Shown: in pieces, positions 1-10,025 of the stretch
Layout: the number at the start of each line of letters is the position of its first letter
How positions within the stretch are numbered: the stretch's first letter is position 1
From: Rhizaria sp. SCN 62-66
Lineage: Eukaryota > Rhizaria, unplaced
Reading direction: 5' to 3'
Length of the DNA stretch: 24,735 nucleotides
NCBI GenBank assembly: GCA_001724265.1
Contig: MEDY01000417.1
Coordinates: 1 to 24,735, forward strand
Position numbers and translations under genes: made by a program
Notes under the pieces: generated by a model
What the model saw: only the letters and a program-made list of their open reading frames with translations
What the model was told of the DNA's origin: nothing
Databases searched by the model: none

Positions 1-79
1 GGCGGCAGCGGCTGCAGCCGCCGCGGCTGCCGCAGCGCGGGCTGCGGCAGCGGCGACGTCCTTGCGCGGTCGACCGTGA
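1..79 (+). other. GC-rich scrap, possible C-terminus of a plus-strand gene
   Basis: This stretch is far richer in GC than the sequence to its right. In plus frame 2 it reads as an almost pure alanine run followed by a short tail (TSLRGRP) and a TGA at 77-79. It could therefore be the end of an Ala-rich protein entering from the left. The minus-strand gene also stays open through here, as an Arg/Cys-rich tail that looks like a read-through artefact. With only 79 bases neither reading can be proved. Confidence 0.25.
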
Positions 80-3000
80 GGCCGCTTCGGCTCGTCCGCA
101 CCCTAATAACCCTAATAACCCTAATAACCCTATATTCTGCTGGGGAATCGACGCGGCGGCTCCGTTGTAGCCAGCAAGAAGGCCCGTACTAACTGTGTAT
201 GTGTTGAAGAGCTCCATATACTGCGCGTATGTTGTGAGCACTGGACCGAAGCGAAGAATGCGCGGATTGAACAGGTAATTGCTGCCAGAGATAGCAGAGC
301 AGCCGGAAAAACGCACGACCGTGTCAGAAACGCGCGTAGTCGTGTCACAGCTTAACTTCGTCATTGGTGATGAAAACCCCGTTGTTGTTGCATTTGTAGT
401 CGATTGCATCACAACACGCGGAGCCATCACAGCCTGCGCTGATGATATGTCAAAGCCGAATGCAGCCGGTAACGCAGTGTGTGCGTAGACAATGCACTCC
501 CAGTCCACCAGGACGGGTGCAGCGCCGTGGTCGTCAAGGGCGGGGTTTAACCCTGTTGCAGTCAGCCTGGCGGCGATTGGATACGCAACAAAATCAAGGT
601 GGCGCGAGTAACTTGACAGCGCAAGTGTCGCACTTTGAATGCGACGGGTGCTGCCAGCGGTGCTGGTGACGGAGAGACAGTCGAGGCTAAGGCTGTAATG
701 AGTCGAAACAGCTACATCAAACTCAACGCCGCTGTTAACACCGGAGCTAACGCGAAAGCCGTCAACTGAGAGTGGTGTAATGCTGCTGCTCGCAGTAAAT
801 ACATTCAGATCTGAGCACGTTGACGCAATGGTGTACGGAATCGTCGCGTCAACAGGATTGGTTGAGTAAAAATAGAGCCGCAAAGTCGTGCGTAGCTGCC
901 GCGAGGCAACAATAGTCGCACTTGGCACAAGTACGCGGTCAATCTGCTCTGCGTACCAGTAGTAGTTGATTGCGTTGGCGGGCCGCAGCGTAATGGCATA
1001 CTCAGCAATATATCCGGCGTTGTAGTCTGGGGTGCGCACCATGATTGAGGTAGGCTTAAGTGTGTAGGGATCCAGAGCATTCTCACGGCTAACCTGATTG
1101 GCATAAACAACTGAGATGCCACCAATGGTGCACGACACAACATCATCGCTCTGTGCGCCTTTACTAGTGGCTGTCACTATAAGTCGGATTTGTGAGGCAG
1201 AGGCCGAAAAAAATGAACATTGACCACTAATCACCGCAGCGGAAGCAAAATTTACAGAAGTCGTAGCAGGAAAGTACTCGATCCAGCTACCAACTGAAAT
1301 CGGCAGACGCGACGTAAGAATAAACGTCCCTGAAACAGTCGTCGCAACGTTTGTTAACACGGTGCCCGGTGACAGCTCAAGCGATATGGCTGAGTATGTA
1401 AACGAAACGGGGAGCAAGTTTGCATCAAATGCATTTGCCATTGACGTCGCCAGTACCACAGACCACTCTGTGTTGCCCGTTGTCGACTCAAGGTAAATCA
1501 TAAGCCCATAAGCTGGAATCGTCGTCTTTGATGACGCGGATGGAGCAGCGACATTGGTGACGTTGAGTTCAATCATGTTGCTGCCAAGCGTTGCCCCGGC
1601 CGCGCATGTAAACTCCAGTGTGTTCGTGCTTGCAATAGTGGTCATACAACCGGCGTTGGTGATCATAGAGTTTGTGGAAAACCGCATAGGACACGCGGCT
1701 GACGTGCGAATTGTGCCACGATACGTGTACCCCGCTCCACTGAAGACGCCTTCCATTCCGGTGCCGTACCAGGTGCGGAAGCCCGCAGTAAAGAGATTGT
1801 CACTGCCGGAGACACCTGAGCGGACGTGGCCTTCAATGTTAAGCTTGAGCTGTTCGGGTGTGAAAACTCGAATAGCACCTTGGTAGTTGCCGCAAGAGAA
1901 GGTGTAAAGCAGCGTATACGTATAAGTTGGGTTGACGCGAGAGAGGAAACCGCCTAAAACCCTAGAGCGAGAATCGTACCACGAAGCAGCGGGCCGTGCT
2001 GAGACTGAAAGGGTTGCCCCGGCATAACTCTGAAGGTTGCCGTTAGTGACCGTGCAGCGGAACCGGGCTGCGAGAGTTTTCGCCGTGTTAATGTAGAAAA
2101 ATCGCGTGCCAACGTTCATGCGAATATAATACGAAGTGCCTGAGCGCTTTACGGCGGCGCCAAAAGTTGGCGTAAGCTCATCTGAGATTATAGGTGCTGA
2201 AAACGGTAGCATTGCGTGCATAGGTGCAATACTCTCAATGCTACTGATGAGTTCGCCGTAGCTGGTGGTGATTTCAAAGAGCAAAAATGACTCTGTCGTT
2301 GAATGATTCAGTGGGGCGACGATTGTTGCCATTTGTGATAGCGCATGCGCATCCCAATATCGCATTTTAATTTCTAGAATAAAGCTTGACTCAGCCGCGT
2401 AGAGAGTCGAGCCAATGCTCGTTACAGACGCCGTAAGTTGATACGTTGGTGTGAATGTTGGATTGCCGCTTGAGGCATAGCTATTGACGTATAAGTTCGT
2501 CCGTGAATTGCCAACAATACTGCCATACCAGTCGACAGCGTTGCAGCCCACGGCTACTGGTCCACCGCTCAGCGCAGCAAAGTAGGTTCCTGTCCAATAA
2601 GGCCTGGATGTGCCAAAGTTGCCCGTGCATCCATAGACATAGAGACGATCAGGCCCAGTTGTTGAGCCCTCGTCGCTAGTCGTCGGAGACAGCACAACGT
2701 AAGCGCATCCTGAACCCCCATTTTGATACACTGGCGCCACTGCGTAGAAAACATTGTTTAATGGGGGTCCAATATAAACCGATGAGCAGCGTGATGTGCA
2801 AGGGTGGTAAATTTGCGAGTGAATATATGTGTTCGTGACGCTATAATAGGTGACTCCATTAGGATTAAGCCATGACATGTGAACAATGGGCTTGATACCA
2901 GAGTACGTCACTGGGGAGATACCCGTGGCCAAACCAAAAGCCTGCGTTCGAAATTTACTACTCGTATTGGCGCTGTGCATGCCAGACTCGCTAGTGCCGG

Positions 3001-3448
3001 CATGATGGTAGACGTTATCGTCATCGGGACGGGATGCATCGTATGAGCTGTTGCTGTTAACATTGTCGTTACGGCTCTTGGGAGTCGTATTAGAGTTGTC
3101 GGTTTTGTTTGTGGTGTCTTTTGGAGGCTCGAAAAAGTCAGGATCATCGGCCGTAGCCACATAGTGTAGCGGCTCTCCGAACTCGCCGAAAGAATCGACA
3201 CTCGGCGCGCCTTCTGATGGGGCATTATAGTCCGGATGTGTAACCCCCATCGCAGCGTATGTCTCACTAGACTCGGCTTGGACGACAACTTTGGCGTCAG
3301 GAAAGTCGGGATCCGGCTCGTAGTTGGACAACAGCCTCGGTTCAAATCTGTTGATGTCAACGGCAGGGGAGATTGGCGGGAGCGCGGCCATGGCGACGTG
3401 GGGCATGAGACACAGCGTGGAGAACGCAATGAAGAGGGCAAGAAACAT
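1..3448 (-). CDS. Large predicted secreted/surface protein, C-terminus off the window
   Basis: One minus-strand frame is open from a TGA near 3680 to the left edge with no stop of any kind. The chosen ATG at 3448 begins a good signal peptide: MFLALFIAFSTLCLM, then a small-residue site ending AMA. In-frame ATGs at 3610 and 3661 would bury that segment, so they are less likely. The next ~150 residues are acidic and Asn/Asp/Ser-rich. The remaining ~1000 are rich in Ser, Thr, Tyr and Gly, with scattered cysteines and NxS/T sequons, like beta-rich extracellular domains. I recognise no family. No transmembrane anchor is visible, but the C-terminus is missing. The frame contains no UAG. After residue ~1100 it enters the telomere-like repeat and then GC-rich sequence that reads as Arg/Cys-rich protein, so the last ~40 codons probably do not belong to the original gene. 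Confidence 0.75.
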   Translation of the reverse strand, partial: MFLALFIAFSTLCLMPHVAMAALPPISPAVDINRFEPRLLSNYEPDPDFPDAKVVVQAESSETYAAMGVTHPDYNAPSEGAPSVDSFGEFGEPLHYVATADDPDFFEPPKDTTNKTDNSNTTPKSRNDNVNSNSSYDASRPDDDNVYHHAGTSESGMHSANTSSKFRTQAFGLATGISPVTYSGIKPIVHMSWLNPNGVTYYSVTNTYIHSQIYHPCTSRCSSVYIGPPLNNVFYAVAPVYQNGGSGCAYVVLSPTTSDEGSTTGPDRLYVYGCTGNFGTSRPYWTGTYFAALSGGPVAVGCNAVDWYGSIVGNSRTNLYVNSYASSGNPTFTPTYQLTASVTSIGSTLYAAESSFILEIKMRYWDAHALSQMATIVAPLNHSTTESFLLFEITTSYGELISSIESIAPMHAMLPFSAPIISDELTPTFGAAVKRSGTSYYIRMNVGTRFFYINTAKTLAARFRCTVTNGNLQSYAGATLSVSARPAASWYDSRSRVLGGFLSRVNPTYTYTLLYTFSCGNYQGAIRVFTPEQLKLNIEGHVRSGVSGSDNLFTAGFRTWYGTGMEGVFSGAGYTYRGTIRTSAACPMRFSTNSMITNAGCMTTIASTNTLEFTCAAGATLGSNMIELNVTNVAAPSASSKTTIPAYGLMIYLESTTGNTEWSVVLATSMANAFDANLLPVSFTYSAISLELSPGTVLTNVATTVSGTFILTSRLPISVGSWIEYFPATTSVNFASAAVISGQCSFFSASASQIRLIVTATSKGAQSDDVVSCTIGGISVVYANQVSRENALDPYTLKPTSIMVRTPDYNAGYIAEYAITLRPANAINYYWYAEQIDRVLVPSATIVASRQLRTTLRLYFYSTNPVDATIPYTIASTCSDLNVFTASSSITPLSVDGFRVSSGVNSGVEFDVAVSTHYSLSLDCLSVTSTAGSTRRIQSATLALSSYSRHLDFVAYPIAARLTATGLNPALDDHGAAPVLVDWECIVYAHTALPAAFGFDISSAQAVMAPRVVMQSTTNATTTGFSSPMTKLSCDTTTRVSDTVVRFSGCSAISGSNYLFNPRILRFGPVLTTYAQYMELFNTYTVSTGLLAGYNGAAASIPQQNIGLLGLLGLLGCGRAEAASRSTAQGRRRCRSPRCGSRGGCSRCR
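101..132. repeat. Telomere-like 9-bp tandem repeat (CCCTAATAA, about 3.6 copies)
   Basis: Three full copies of CCCTAATAA and a partial fourth sit here. On the minus strand the unit is TTAGGGTTA, a TTAGGG motif plus TTA. The G-rich strand runs 5' to 3' towards the left edge, the orientation expected if a chromosome end lay to the left of the DNA on the right. The tract is also in frame with the minus-strand surface-protein ORF, where it reads as Gly-Leu-Leu repeats. It may be a degenerate interstitial telomere tract or a simple coding minisatellite. Confidence 0.7.
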
Positions 3449-3661
3449 CAGGATCAAGTGTGTGCAATGCTGGTGATAGCGTCGGCGTGAGACAACCAGC
3501 TGTGCAAGCAACGAACTATGCGTGATGAGGAGACATCTGGTGTCTGGAGACACTGCGGTTGGAGTTAAGTCCGATACGGCTGGGCACAGCGTCGGTGCGA
3601 CAGACCGCATGATCGACGACAAAAGCGGGCACGACGAGTGACAGTCTTGGACAGCACACAT

Positions 3662-4278
3662 GTGAGAAGTACGCGCCGAGACTCAATTCCCGCTCCACTG
3701 CTGTGCTACTCAACAGCTGGACGCAAAATGCCCCCAGGATGTTGAGGTGTTGGGCTCGGCTAAAGGAAGATGCAGTTTGTCGCCGGGAAGACAGCAGACA
3801 GCAGGTGGTATGGAAGCTGCAGTGGTAAAGGAAACCTGGCGGGTGTAGCGTAAACAATGGGGAAATTGATGCAATAAGGTCCAACACGACTATAAGGCGG
3901 AGTTAGCGGTGTGCCTGGGGAAGAGTCGCCAAGGAGGAGAGGCAATAAATGTGAGAGCGTTGTGTGGCGTAGGGGGGTTGTGAGCGGGAACGAAACCACA
4001 ATTTTGAAATATAAACGATATTAATAAACACCCTCATTGTTGAATTTGTTCTTCGTATAGTGATCACAGCGAGAAACAGTCGGGGAAATGCAAAACCACG
4101 TGAGCTCCACAACCCTGACACGTAGATTAACTGTCCCGGAAGGCCCCTGGGATACGTCGCAAGTAGAATAGCAGTAGCTCCAAACCATCAACATCATCAC
4201 ATCACAGAAAAGTAGAATGGCCGTGATTGAATTTGAAACCATGTCTATCAAAGTGCACACAAGGTCTTTTAAAATCTG
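3662..4278. other. Spacer upstream of the surface-protein gene
   Basis: No reading frame here has a convincing start or composition. It should hold the promoter of the leftward surface-protein gene. I see no clear TATA box, RNA gene or repeat. Confidence 0.4.
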
Positions 4279-4701
4279 ATGACCCAGGCACCTCGCTTAT
4301 CAGTCTTTCCTTGTCATGACACACTGTCTGAGAAGCCTCCAGTGACTATGTTGTCATCCCCGAAAGTCGTTTTGTCAACACCTGATTTTCAAGTTGTCAA
4401 AATAACACATATCTTTACAAAATCAGGACTTTTTTGCGTGAAAGAAACTTATCACAGAGTAAAACATATGTCCGTACATAGTGATATCATTTTCATCAGT
4501 GTTGTATTTAATCTATATGTGAATATAGAAGATTATCCTGAGATCAGAGGCATCCGCGATGATATGTTGTCAGTTCTCTCTAAATATCGTGTTAACTATC
4601 AACAGCAATCTAATTCGCATATATATGAGTTAAATATATGCTACATGTAGATTATAATGGCACCGGACTTCCGACTACGTTTTTGTTCAAGTGTTGGTTG
4701 A
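4279..4701 (+). CDS. Hypothetical 140-residue protein with one in-frame UAG
   Basis: An ATG at 4279 opens a frame that meets TAG at 4648-4650 (codon 124) and, if UAG is sense, ends at TGA 4699-4701. The predicted protein has mixed composition without low-complexity runs and contains a hydrophobic stretch near residues 70-85. It has no motif I recognise. It is AT-rich compared with the assured genes. It points towards the large minus-strand gene, whose stop begins 21 bp downstream, so the two would be convergent. It could equally be a chance ORF; it is listed because of its length and its tidy position. Confidence 0.3.
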
Positions 4702-4722
4702 CCTGTCAACATCTTCGTAAGG

Positions 4723-4907
4723 TCACTCTGTCTGGGCGGTACTCTTCTTTTTCTGCGCCACATTGTCCCAAAACGCAGGCCGCCAAAATGGGCCCATCCC
4801 ACCTGCATTATCTTCAACCCCCGACTTTGCGCTCCAATTTTTCGTCCTCGCACATTGCGCACCGTCAGCATCACCACTCACACGAACAGATGTGTTTGCA
4901 CTGGCCG

Positions 4908-4938
<31 letters not shown>

Positions 4939-7900
4939 ATCTGCGTTTGCCACTGCAGCGGCAGAAACAAGAACAATCCTGCGCGCGCGCTCACTGGTGG
5001 ACGCGCCGCGGCGCACATATTCGCGCCACGACCGCGACTGCCGCGCCGCCAACACTGCTCGATAACCCGCAAACGCCTGCTGCGCCTCCTTGTCACCAGC
5101 GCTAGAATCGCCGGCAACGCCATCGTAAGTGTTCCAGCAATTGCTGTCCGGATCACTGGCGTTGTTGTACGGAGCGTTCTCCCACGGCATACGGTACAGC
5201 GGCGCGAACGTGTCATCCTCCCTTTCGGCGCGACTCAGCGTTTCATACCGGCCGCGCAACGGGCCGTACGCCGGCGCTGCAAACGTCCCCGTCCCCAGTC
5301 CGCCCGCCCACCGGCCCGCAGTGAGCGTGACGCGGCCTCCGGCGCCGGTGAGCGTAGCGCCCGGCAGCGCGTACTGCGGGCGTCGCCATAGTAAGTCCCC
5401 GGGTTGGAAGAGCACGGTGCGGCGCGTCACCGCGCGGCCCATTGGTGGCGGCGGGGCGGGGCGCAGCGGTGGCAGCGGCGCGGTGGCTGCCAGAGCGCGC
5501 AACACGGACGCGGCCTCGCTGTCGGTGTCCGCCACTGTAACGCTCTGCTCGCGGTCAATTAAGTCTGCAATGCAAAGTCGTGCCATATCGTCCATCGGGC
5601 TATTGTGTGAGACGCCGACAGTAACGCCCCAGCGTTGGGAGCTCTTAGTGTTTGTGCGAGTTTCGGTCGTCGCAGAGCGGGGCAAGCAAGACTGTGTCGC
5701 AGCAGCAGTGTCGGCAATCTCAGGAGGATGAGAGGTCGAATCAGTGATGATTGCAGGATTGCTTGAAGATTGTTGCGCTGCGTTAACTGTATCTGCAAGA
5801 GAGTCACTTGACAACGTGTTCGCAGCTAAAGTTTTAGCAACATTAAGCTGTGGCTTTGAGTATGCTTCCGAGCGTTTCTTATCTCCTGGAACGCAGACAT
5901 CAAGTGCAGCGGCGCTATTTGCGAGGGATAACGCAGAGTGCTCGTTTTGCTACTGCGCTAACGCATTTGTCGCTTGTTGTAACTCGGGAAACACAGCAAA
6001 GTCATCTTTCTCACTGCCACGGCGCGATAAACCCTTCATAGTAGTAGCAGCGGGTTTCAACGGCCTTGTTGTAGTTGCGCTCTTGGCGCTAGCGCGAGCC
6101 GCGATGCGCGTGTGCGCGTGGCTGGCCTCCGCAGCAAGCCCCGCACCGCCGAAAAAGGGCGCGGCAACAGCGCTCACCACAATCGCCTGCTATGAGGGAC
6201 TCAACATGCTGGCAACTGAGCGGGCCACGGACCGCAGTGTCGGCCGCCGCAGCAGCGGAGGCGCAGCGCGTGGGTGCTGTGGACGCAATGACTGTGAGCG
6301 TTGCAGCGACTGTGAGCTCTGCAATGACCGTGACTGTGATTTTGACTGTGACTTGGACTGAGGCGGCGAGAGTGAGTTAAGCGGAGACGGGAGAGTTGCA
6401 TCGCTTGCAGAGGGTGTAACTGTCTTTAGAGTTGATGCATTCGCAGCAGCTTTGGAGCTTTGCTGTTGTTGCTGCTGCGATGTCTTGGTGGCAACAGTAG
6501 ATTGTTTCGCAGTATTATCATGTGCCTTAGCGTCCGTGGGCTCAGCATTGACAAAAACAACAACATCAGCAGCTGCAGCGTCAATTGTCTCAGCGGCACC
6601 GCTATCATTACCACAGCTGCCATCACTGTTTGTTGCAACGTCGTTGCCGTTCGCAGCATCGACAGCGCGCTGCTCAAACGCCGCCACAGCAGCATCCCTC
6701 TCAGACAAAGTCGCCACGGCGGCCTCGGCCGCACGAGCGACTGCGACCGCGAGCGCACGCCTCTTTGCCTCAGTCGCCACCGTCGCTGCACTGTGCGCCG
6801 CTGTGTCTGACTGCAAAAACGCGCTCGTGGTGGATGTAGTCAAAGAAGTGTTCGCAGTGGTGCTGGGTTGCGCAGTGAGGGAGTGTGCAAGGCCGGCAGA
6901 GCGCGCGCGCCGTGACCGCCATTGCGGTGAGCTATGGTAAGACTTTGATGCAGTCGGCGCGGGCTGCGAGCGCAAAGGGGACTTGTGCAGCGAAGACAAA
7001 GGCTATGAGCTGACAGAATCGCGACTTACAGGCGCGTTTGTCGTTGCGTTAGCGTGGGCCTCAGTACCACTCAGGCTCAGTGATGCTACTTTTGCAGCGT
7101 TTGTGCTTGAGTTTTTGCTTGGTTGGAAGCGTGCGGATGTTTCTTGGAGAACTAGCGCTTTGTGAGCGCGCACAGTAGCGCTACGACTCACTGCCGCATT
7201 GATCCCAGAGTACAGTGCGCGTGACAACACTCCGGTCATGTCATGCGGCTCACGGTCGCGCTGTGGACGACGATCTGACTGTGGGCGGCTCAACTTCTCG
7301 CTCTCGTCACTTTTAGCGCCGCCTTTCGGCTTTGACAAAGCAGTGGCATTAACAGCGCGCAGCAGTGAACGTTGCTTGCGCTGTAGCGGCTGCTGCTGCT
7401 GTTGTTGTTGTTGTTGATCTCGTTCTTGTGGCTCTCCCTGCTGCCCCAAATCGCTGCTGTGCGAGCTCTTGTTGTTACTCTCTGTGTTCCCAGTCCACGC
7501 CGCAAGCGCAGCGGCGAGACACCGTGTCGCCACCCGCGGCGGCAACGGCAGCCTGTGCGGGCGCGGCGGCTCCAGACTGGGCGCGCTGGCAGTCGCTGCG
7601 CCAGGCACGTGCGGTGGCTTTGCGTGGATCTGTAAGAGGGCAGGGGCGCGGGCTGAGAAACCGAGGCAGCGCGCGCATAGTGCAGCAAGAGTCTTTAAAG
7701 CTACGGGGTCAAATAAAGACTAATCACGACATTCACGCTGCCGCTGTGTAGTAGTGTTCGCATAAAATGTCGTTAAAACAGTTGCATCATTAGTTGCGTA
7801 CGGCTTAACTAAAGCCAGGCTTGAAGTCGCAGTGGCATTGACATCTGGACAGCTAACATCACTTGTTGGTGATTGTTGCGATGAGGTTACAGCTTCACTG

Positions 7901-8592
7901 GTGTTTGTGCGATGATTACTGTTGTTTGTGGCTATGTTGCGGCGCGCATTGGCGTGTTCCCACTACAACTGTCCCAGCAACGTATGCCAGTCAGCCGCTG
8001 TAGCCGGCGCGATAGACAGTACAGTAGACTGTGGCTCACGGTCACGAGGTGTCTCTTCAGATACAGGCGCTATGACGGGCTCTGTTGCAGTCGCAGCCGG
8101 AGCTTGAGCCTCAAGCTCTGGTTTGGTATCCACAGACCTGTCCGTGGGCGTTGTCACTAAAGCGGTTTCATGCACTGCTGGAACATCAGTACCAGGGTCA
8201 GTGGGAGCAGCAGTTCCAGCAACAGTATCAGCAGAAACAGCAGTCTCAGCAACAGAGCTCGGCAGCGTCTCCGCAGCGGATGCTTGCGGTGCGCCCCGTT
8301 GTGCGTTATTCTGCGCCACCAACGCGGCCGCGTCGGTCTCCGAGTGCAGCGTGAGAGAAAGCAGCGCACCCGTGTCAGCGTTCACAGTCGCAACCACGCG
8401 GAACGCTCCAAGTGCAGAGAGGGCCATGAACGCCGACTCATGGTCACGGGTGAGTGGGACAACAATGCGCAGCACGAGCGGGGGCGGGGGACCGAATGGC
8501 GCAGTCGCAGAGCAGTGCGACAGCCCACTCGGCAGTGGCGCTTGGGGCGACACCGGTCCCAGATAGTCCAGGGACTGTGATGGGGTTGCCAT
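4723..8592 (-). CDS. Large low-complexity protein (1289 residues) with five in-frame UAG codons
   Basis: One minus-strand frame runs from ATG 8592 to TGA 4723-4725, interrupted only by TAG at 7963-7965, 7720-7722, 7003-7005, 6190-6192 and 5950-5952 (codons 210, 291, 530, 801, 881). No TAA or TGA occurs. The start is set by a TAA just upstream (8671-8673); no other in-frame ATG lies between that TAA and 8592. The first ~100 residues look ordered (Pro-rich, then beta-like sequence around VLRIVVPL). The middle is Ser/Thr/Ala-rich with polyGln runs and a Ser-Gln repeat. The last ~300 residues contain a better-composed block (LIDREQ through PWENAPYN) and a polyAla run, and end in a Lys/Gln-rich tail. 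I do not recognise the family; regulatory or scaffold roles are only guesses. If UAG were a stop this would be a pseudogene, but the absence of the other two stops and of frameshifts argues against that. Confidence 0.7.
4911..4938. repeat. CTG/CAG trinucleotide tract encoding polyAla
   Basis: About nine CTG units on the plus strand. On the minus strand they are GCA codons, giving an alanine run near the C-terminus of the large low-complexity protein. Such tracts are prone to length variation. Confidence 0.85.
7391..7416. repeat. CAA/CAG tract encoding polyGln
   Basis: A trinucleotide run that reads as about nine glutamines (CAA then CAG) on the minus strand within the large low-complexity protein. 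A shorter Gln run of the same gene lies near 6462-6480. Confidence 0.8.
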
Positions 8593-8667
8593 TGACGGGC
8601 GAGGCAGAGCGAGCGGTGAATTCACTCTCGCCGCAACGACAGATGGAGCTGAACAGGGGCAAATCAA

Positions 8668-8695
8668 AAGTTATATGGTTGTAATATAATATTGC
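8668..8695 (-). promoter_or_regulatory. Possible TATA-like region of the low-complexity gene
   Basis: On the minus strand an AT-rich stretch with TATTATATTA and CATATAAC lies about 75-100 bp before the chosen ATG. The spacing resembles that of the clear TATA box of the phosphatase gene in this window. AT-rich spacers make chance matches common. Confidence 0.25.
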
Positions 8696-9720
8696 ACTTG
8701 TCATACTGTGATGATTAACTCATTTGTGCCTTTTTGCGCTGATTAGAGCGACATTTGTGTAGGGCAGTTTAAGATAGCATGGCCGTTGAACTGTGTGCTC
8801 GATTGAAGCCCCTGAAAGGTACAACGACACAAAGTAATATATTATAAACGGGTCACATACAAAAATGCATTTAAATTATCATATCAAGGCAAACTATGCG
8901 GTGACGGACATTTTATGATGTGGCTGTCATTTTTGTTTTAGCTCTCTGCCAGCTTGGCGAGGTAGCCGTTACCTGGAGTAAAGTGCAGGAAGCGAACAAT
9001 TCAAGTCATATCTTGGCAGCGTCATCATAGTTGATAACATCTACAGTCCGTATAATATACCATGTTAAGTTGTGTCTTTTTAGCTGGGTGATTGTTCTTG
9101 AAGCCTGGTTTACGCAAGTGCATATCTTAGATGGATCTATTTTCAAGTGACACACTTGTGACAATGTCGCCGCATGTGTTCAAACAGAACCCAATTGCGA
9201 CGACTACTCGTTTCCAACAGGATTATTAATTTGTACAACCCATGTTGCAGTTATGTAATAGTACATGTCTACCAAACCTAGTACCGTGCTCTATTGTCAA
9301 CAAGCAATGCAAAGTTTCACAATCATAACGTGTATCGCCGTATCTAGCTCAGCAGGATACACATTTAAAGATAATATGTCCTACTAATTTATGAAAAACC
9401 GTATATACGACCATGCTGTTGCAATCAAACGTGGTGTAGCAAGAAACGTATGCGAAAGCAGAGTCAAAGGTTTCGTTACTCTCGGCACGAAGATTCTCAA
9501 TGTGCGATGACCGTTTGTTGCGGCATTTGAGGGCATATCAAAATTACCAGAAAGAAAACAGCACTTTAAAAACAAAATAGTGTTATATCCAGAGCTTATA
9601 GGATTGACAGTTGATATAGCCCCGGTTCGAGTGAGTTATAACGCGTTTTTGGCCTCCTTTCTGCGCTGCGCGTGACTGCGCGCGGTAGCGGCGAGCCGAG
9701 TGGTCACCTGGTGACTATAT
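8696..9720. other. AT-rich intergenic spacer
   Basis: About 1 kb with no reading frame of believable composition on either strand. A tRNA A-box-like string (TAGCTCAGCAGG, near 9345) and a GGTTCGA string (near 9625) are present but do not form a tRNA. I see no repeat or mobile element. Confidence 0.5.
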
Positions 9721-10025
9721 GGTGAGCTACGACGAAGATTCGAGGGGAAAGTTTCACCTGACTGTGTGCATCACATTAACCGTAAAGCACTAAATGTGCT
9801 CACTGTTGAATTAATATGCTTTGGTAGCTGTCTGGTTTTATTATTGGCACTTTTTGAATTTGCGCTTGAGAGACTTTATGCTATGCTTTTCTATCTGCCG
9901 CGTGCCGATGGGCAGACGGCGCATGCACTTTCTGCCTCGCCCCTATCGACCATCATGACCTTACCCACTCACACCACAAATGCTTGCTATCGATATCTCC
10001 GTTTGTCTCGTTTTGCTTTATGTAG
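9721..10025 (+). other. Candidate 5'-UTR intron of the EF-hand gene
   Basis: The sequence begins GTGAGC, a good donor, and ends in a T-rich tract followed by TATGTAG directly against the ATG of the EF-hand gene. A spliced leader exon or 5'-UTR intron would explain this. The acceptor is more convincing than the donor; only cDNA would show which donor, if any, is used. Confidence 0.3.

Noticed and set aside
4723-8592. The low-complexity gene as a pseudogene
   Set aside because: Eight of eight interruptions across this gene and the orphan gene at 22124-23611 are TAG, with no frameshift, TAA or TGA, which is not the pattern of decay.
6190-8667. Three separate genes at 7963-8667, 7003-7608 and 6190-6999
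   Set aside because: All lie in one frame separated only by TAG, and their apparent starts are TTG or other internal codons; one gene with sense UAG explains them better.
9340-9420. tRNA-like A box (TAGCTCAGCAGG)
   Set aside because: It matches the internal promoter consensus, but no B box or T-arm follows at the right distance and no acceptor stem pairs.
9384-9575. Minus-strand ORF in the AT-rich spacer
   Set aside because: It starts at TTG, meets two consecutive TAG codons and has no recognisable features.
9610-9645. GGTTCGAG string resembling a tRNA T-loop
   Set aside because: The flanks do not form a T-stem and there is no D-arm or anticodon arm upstream.
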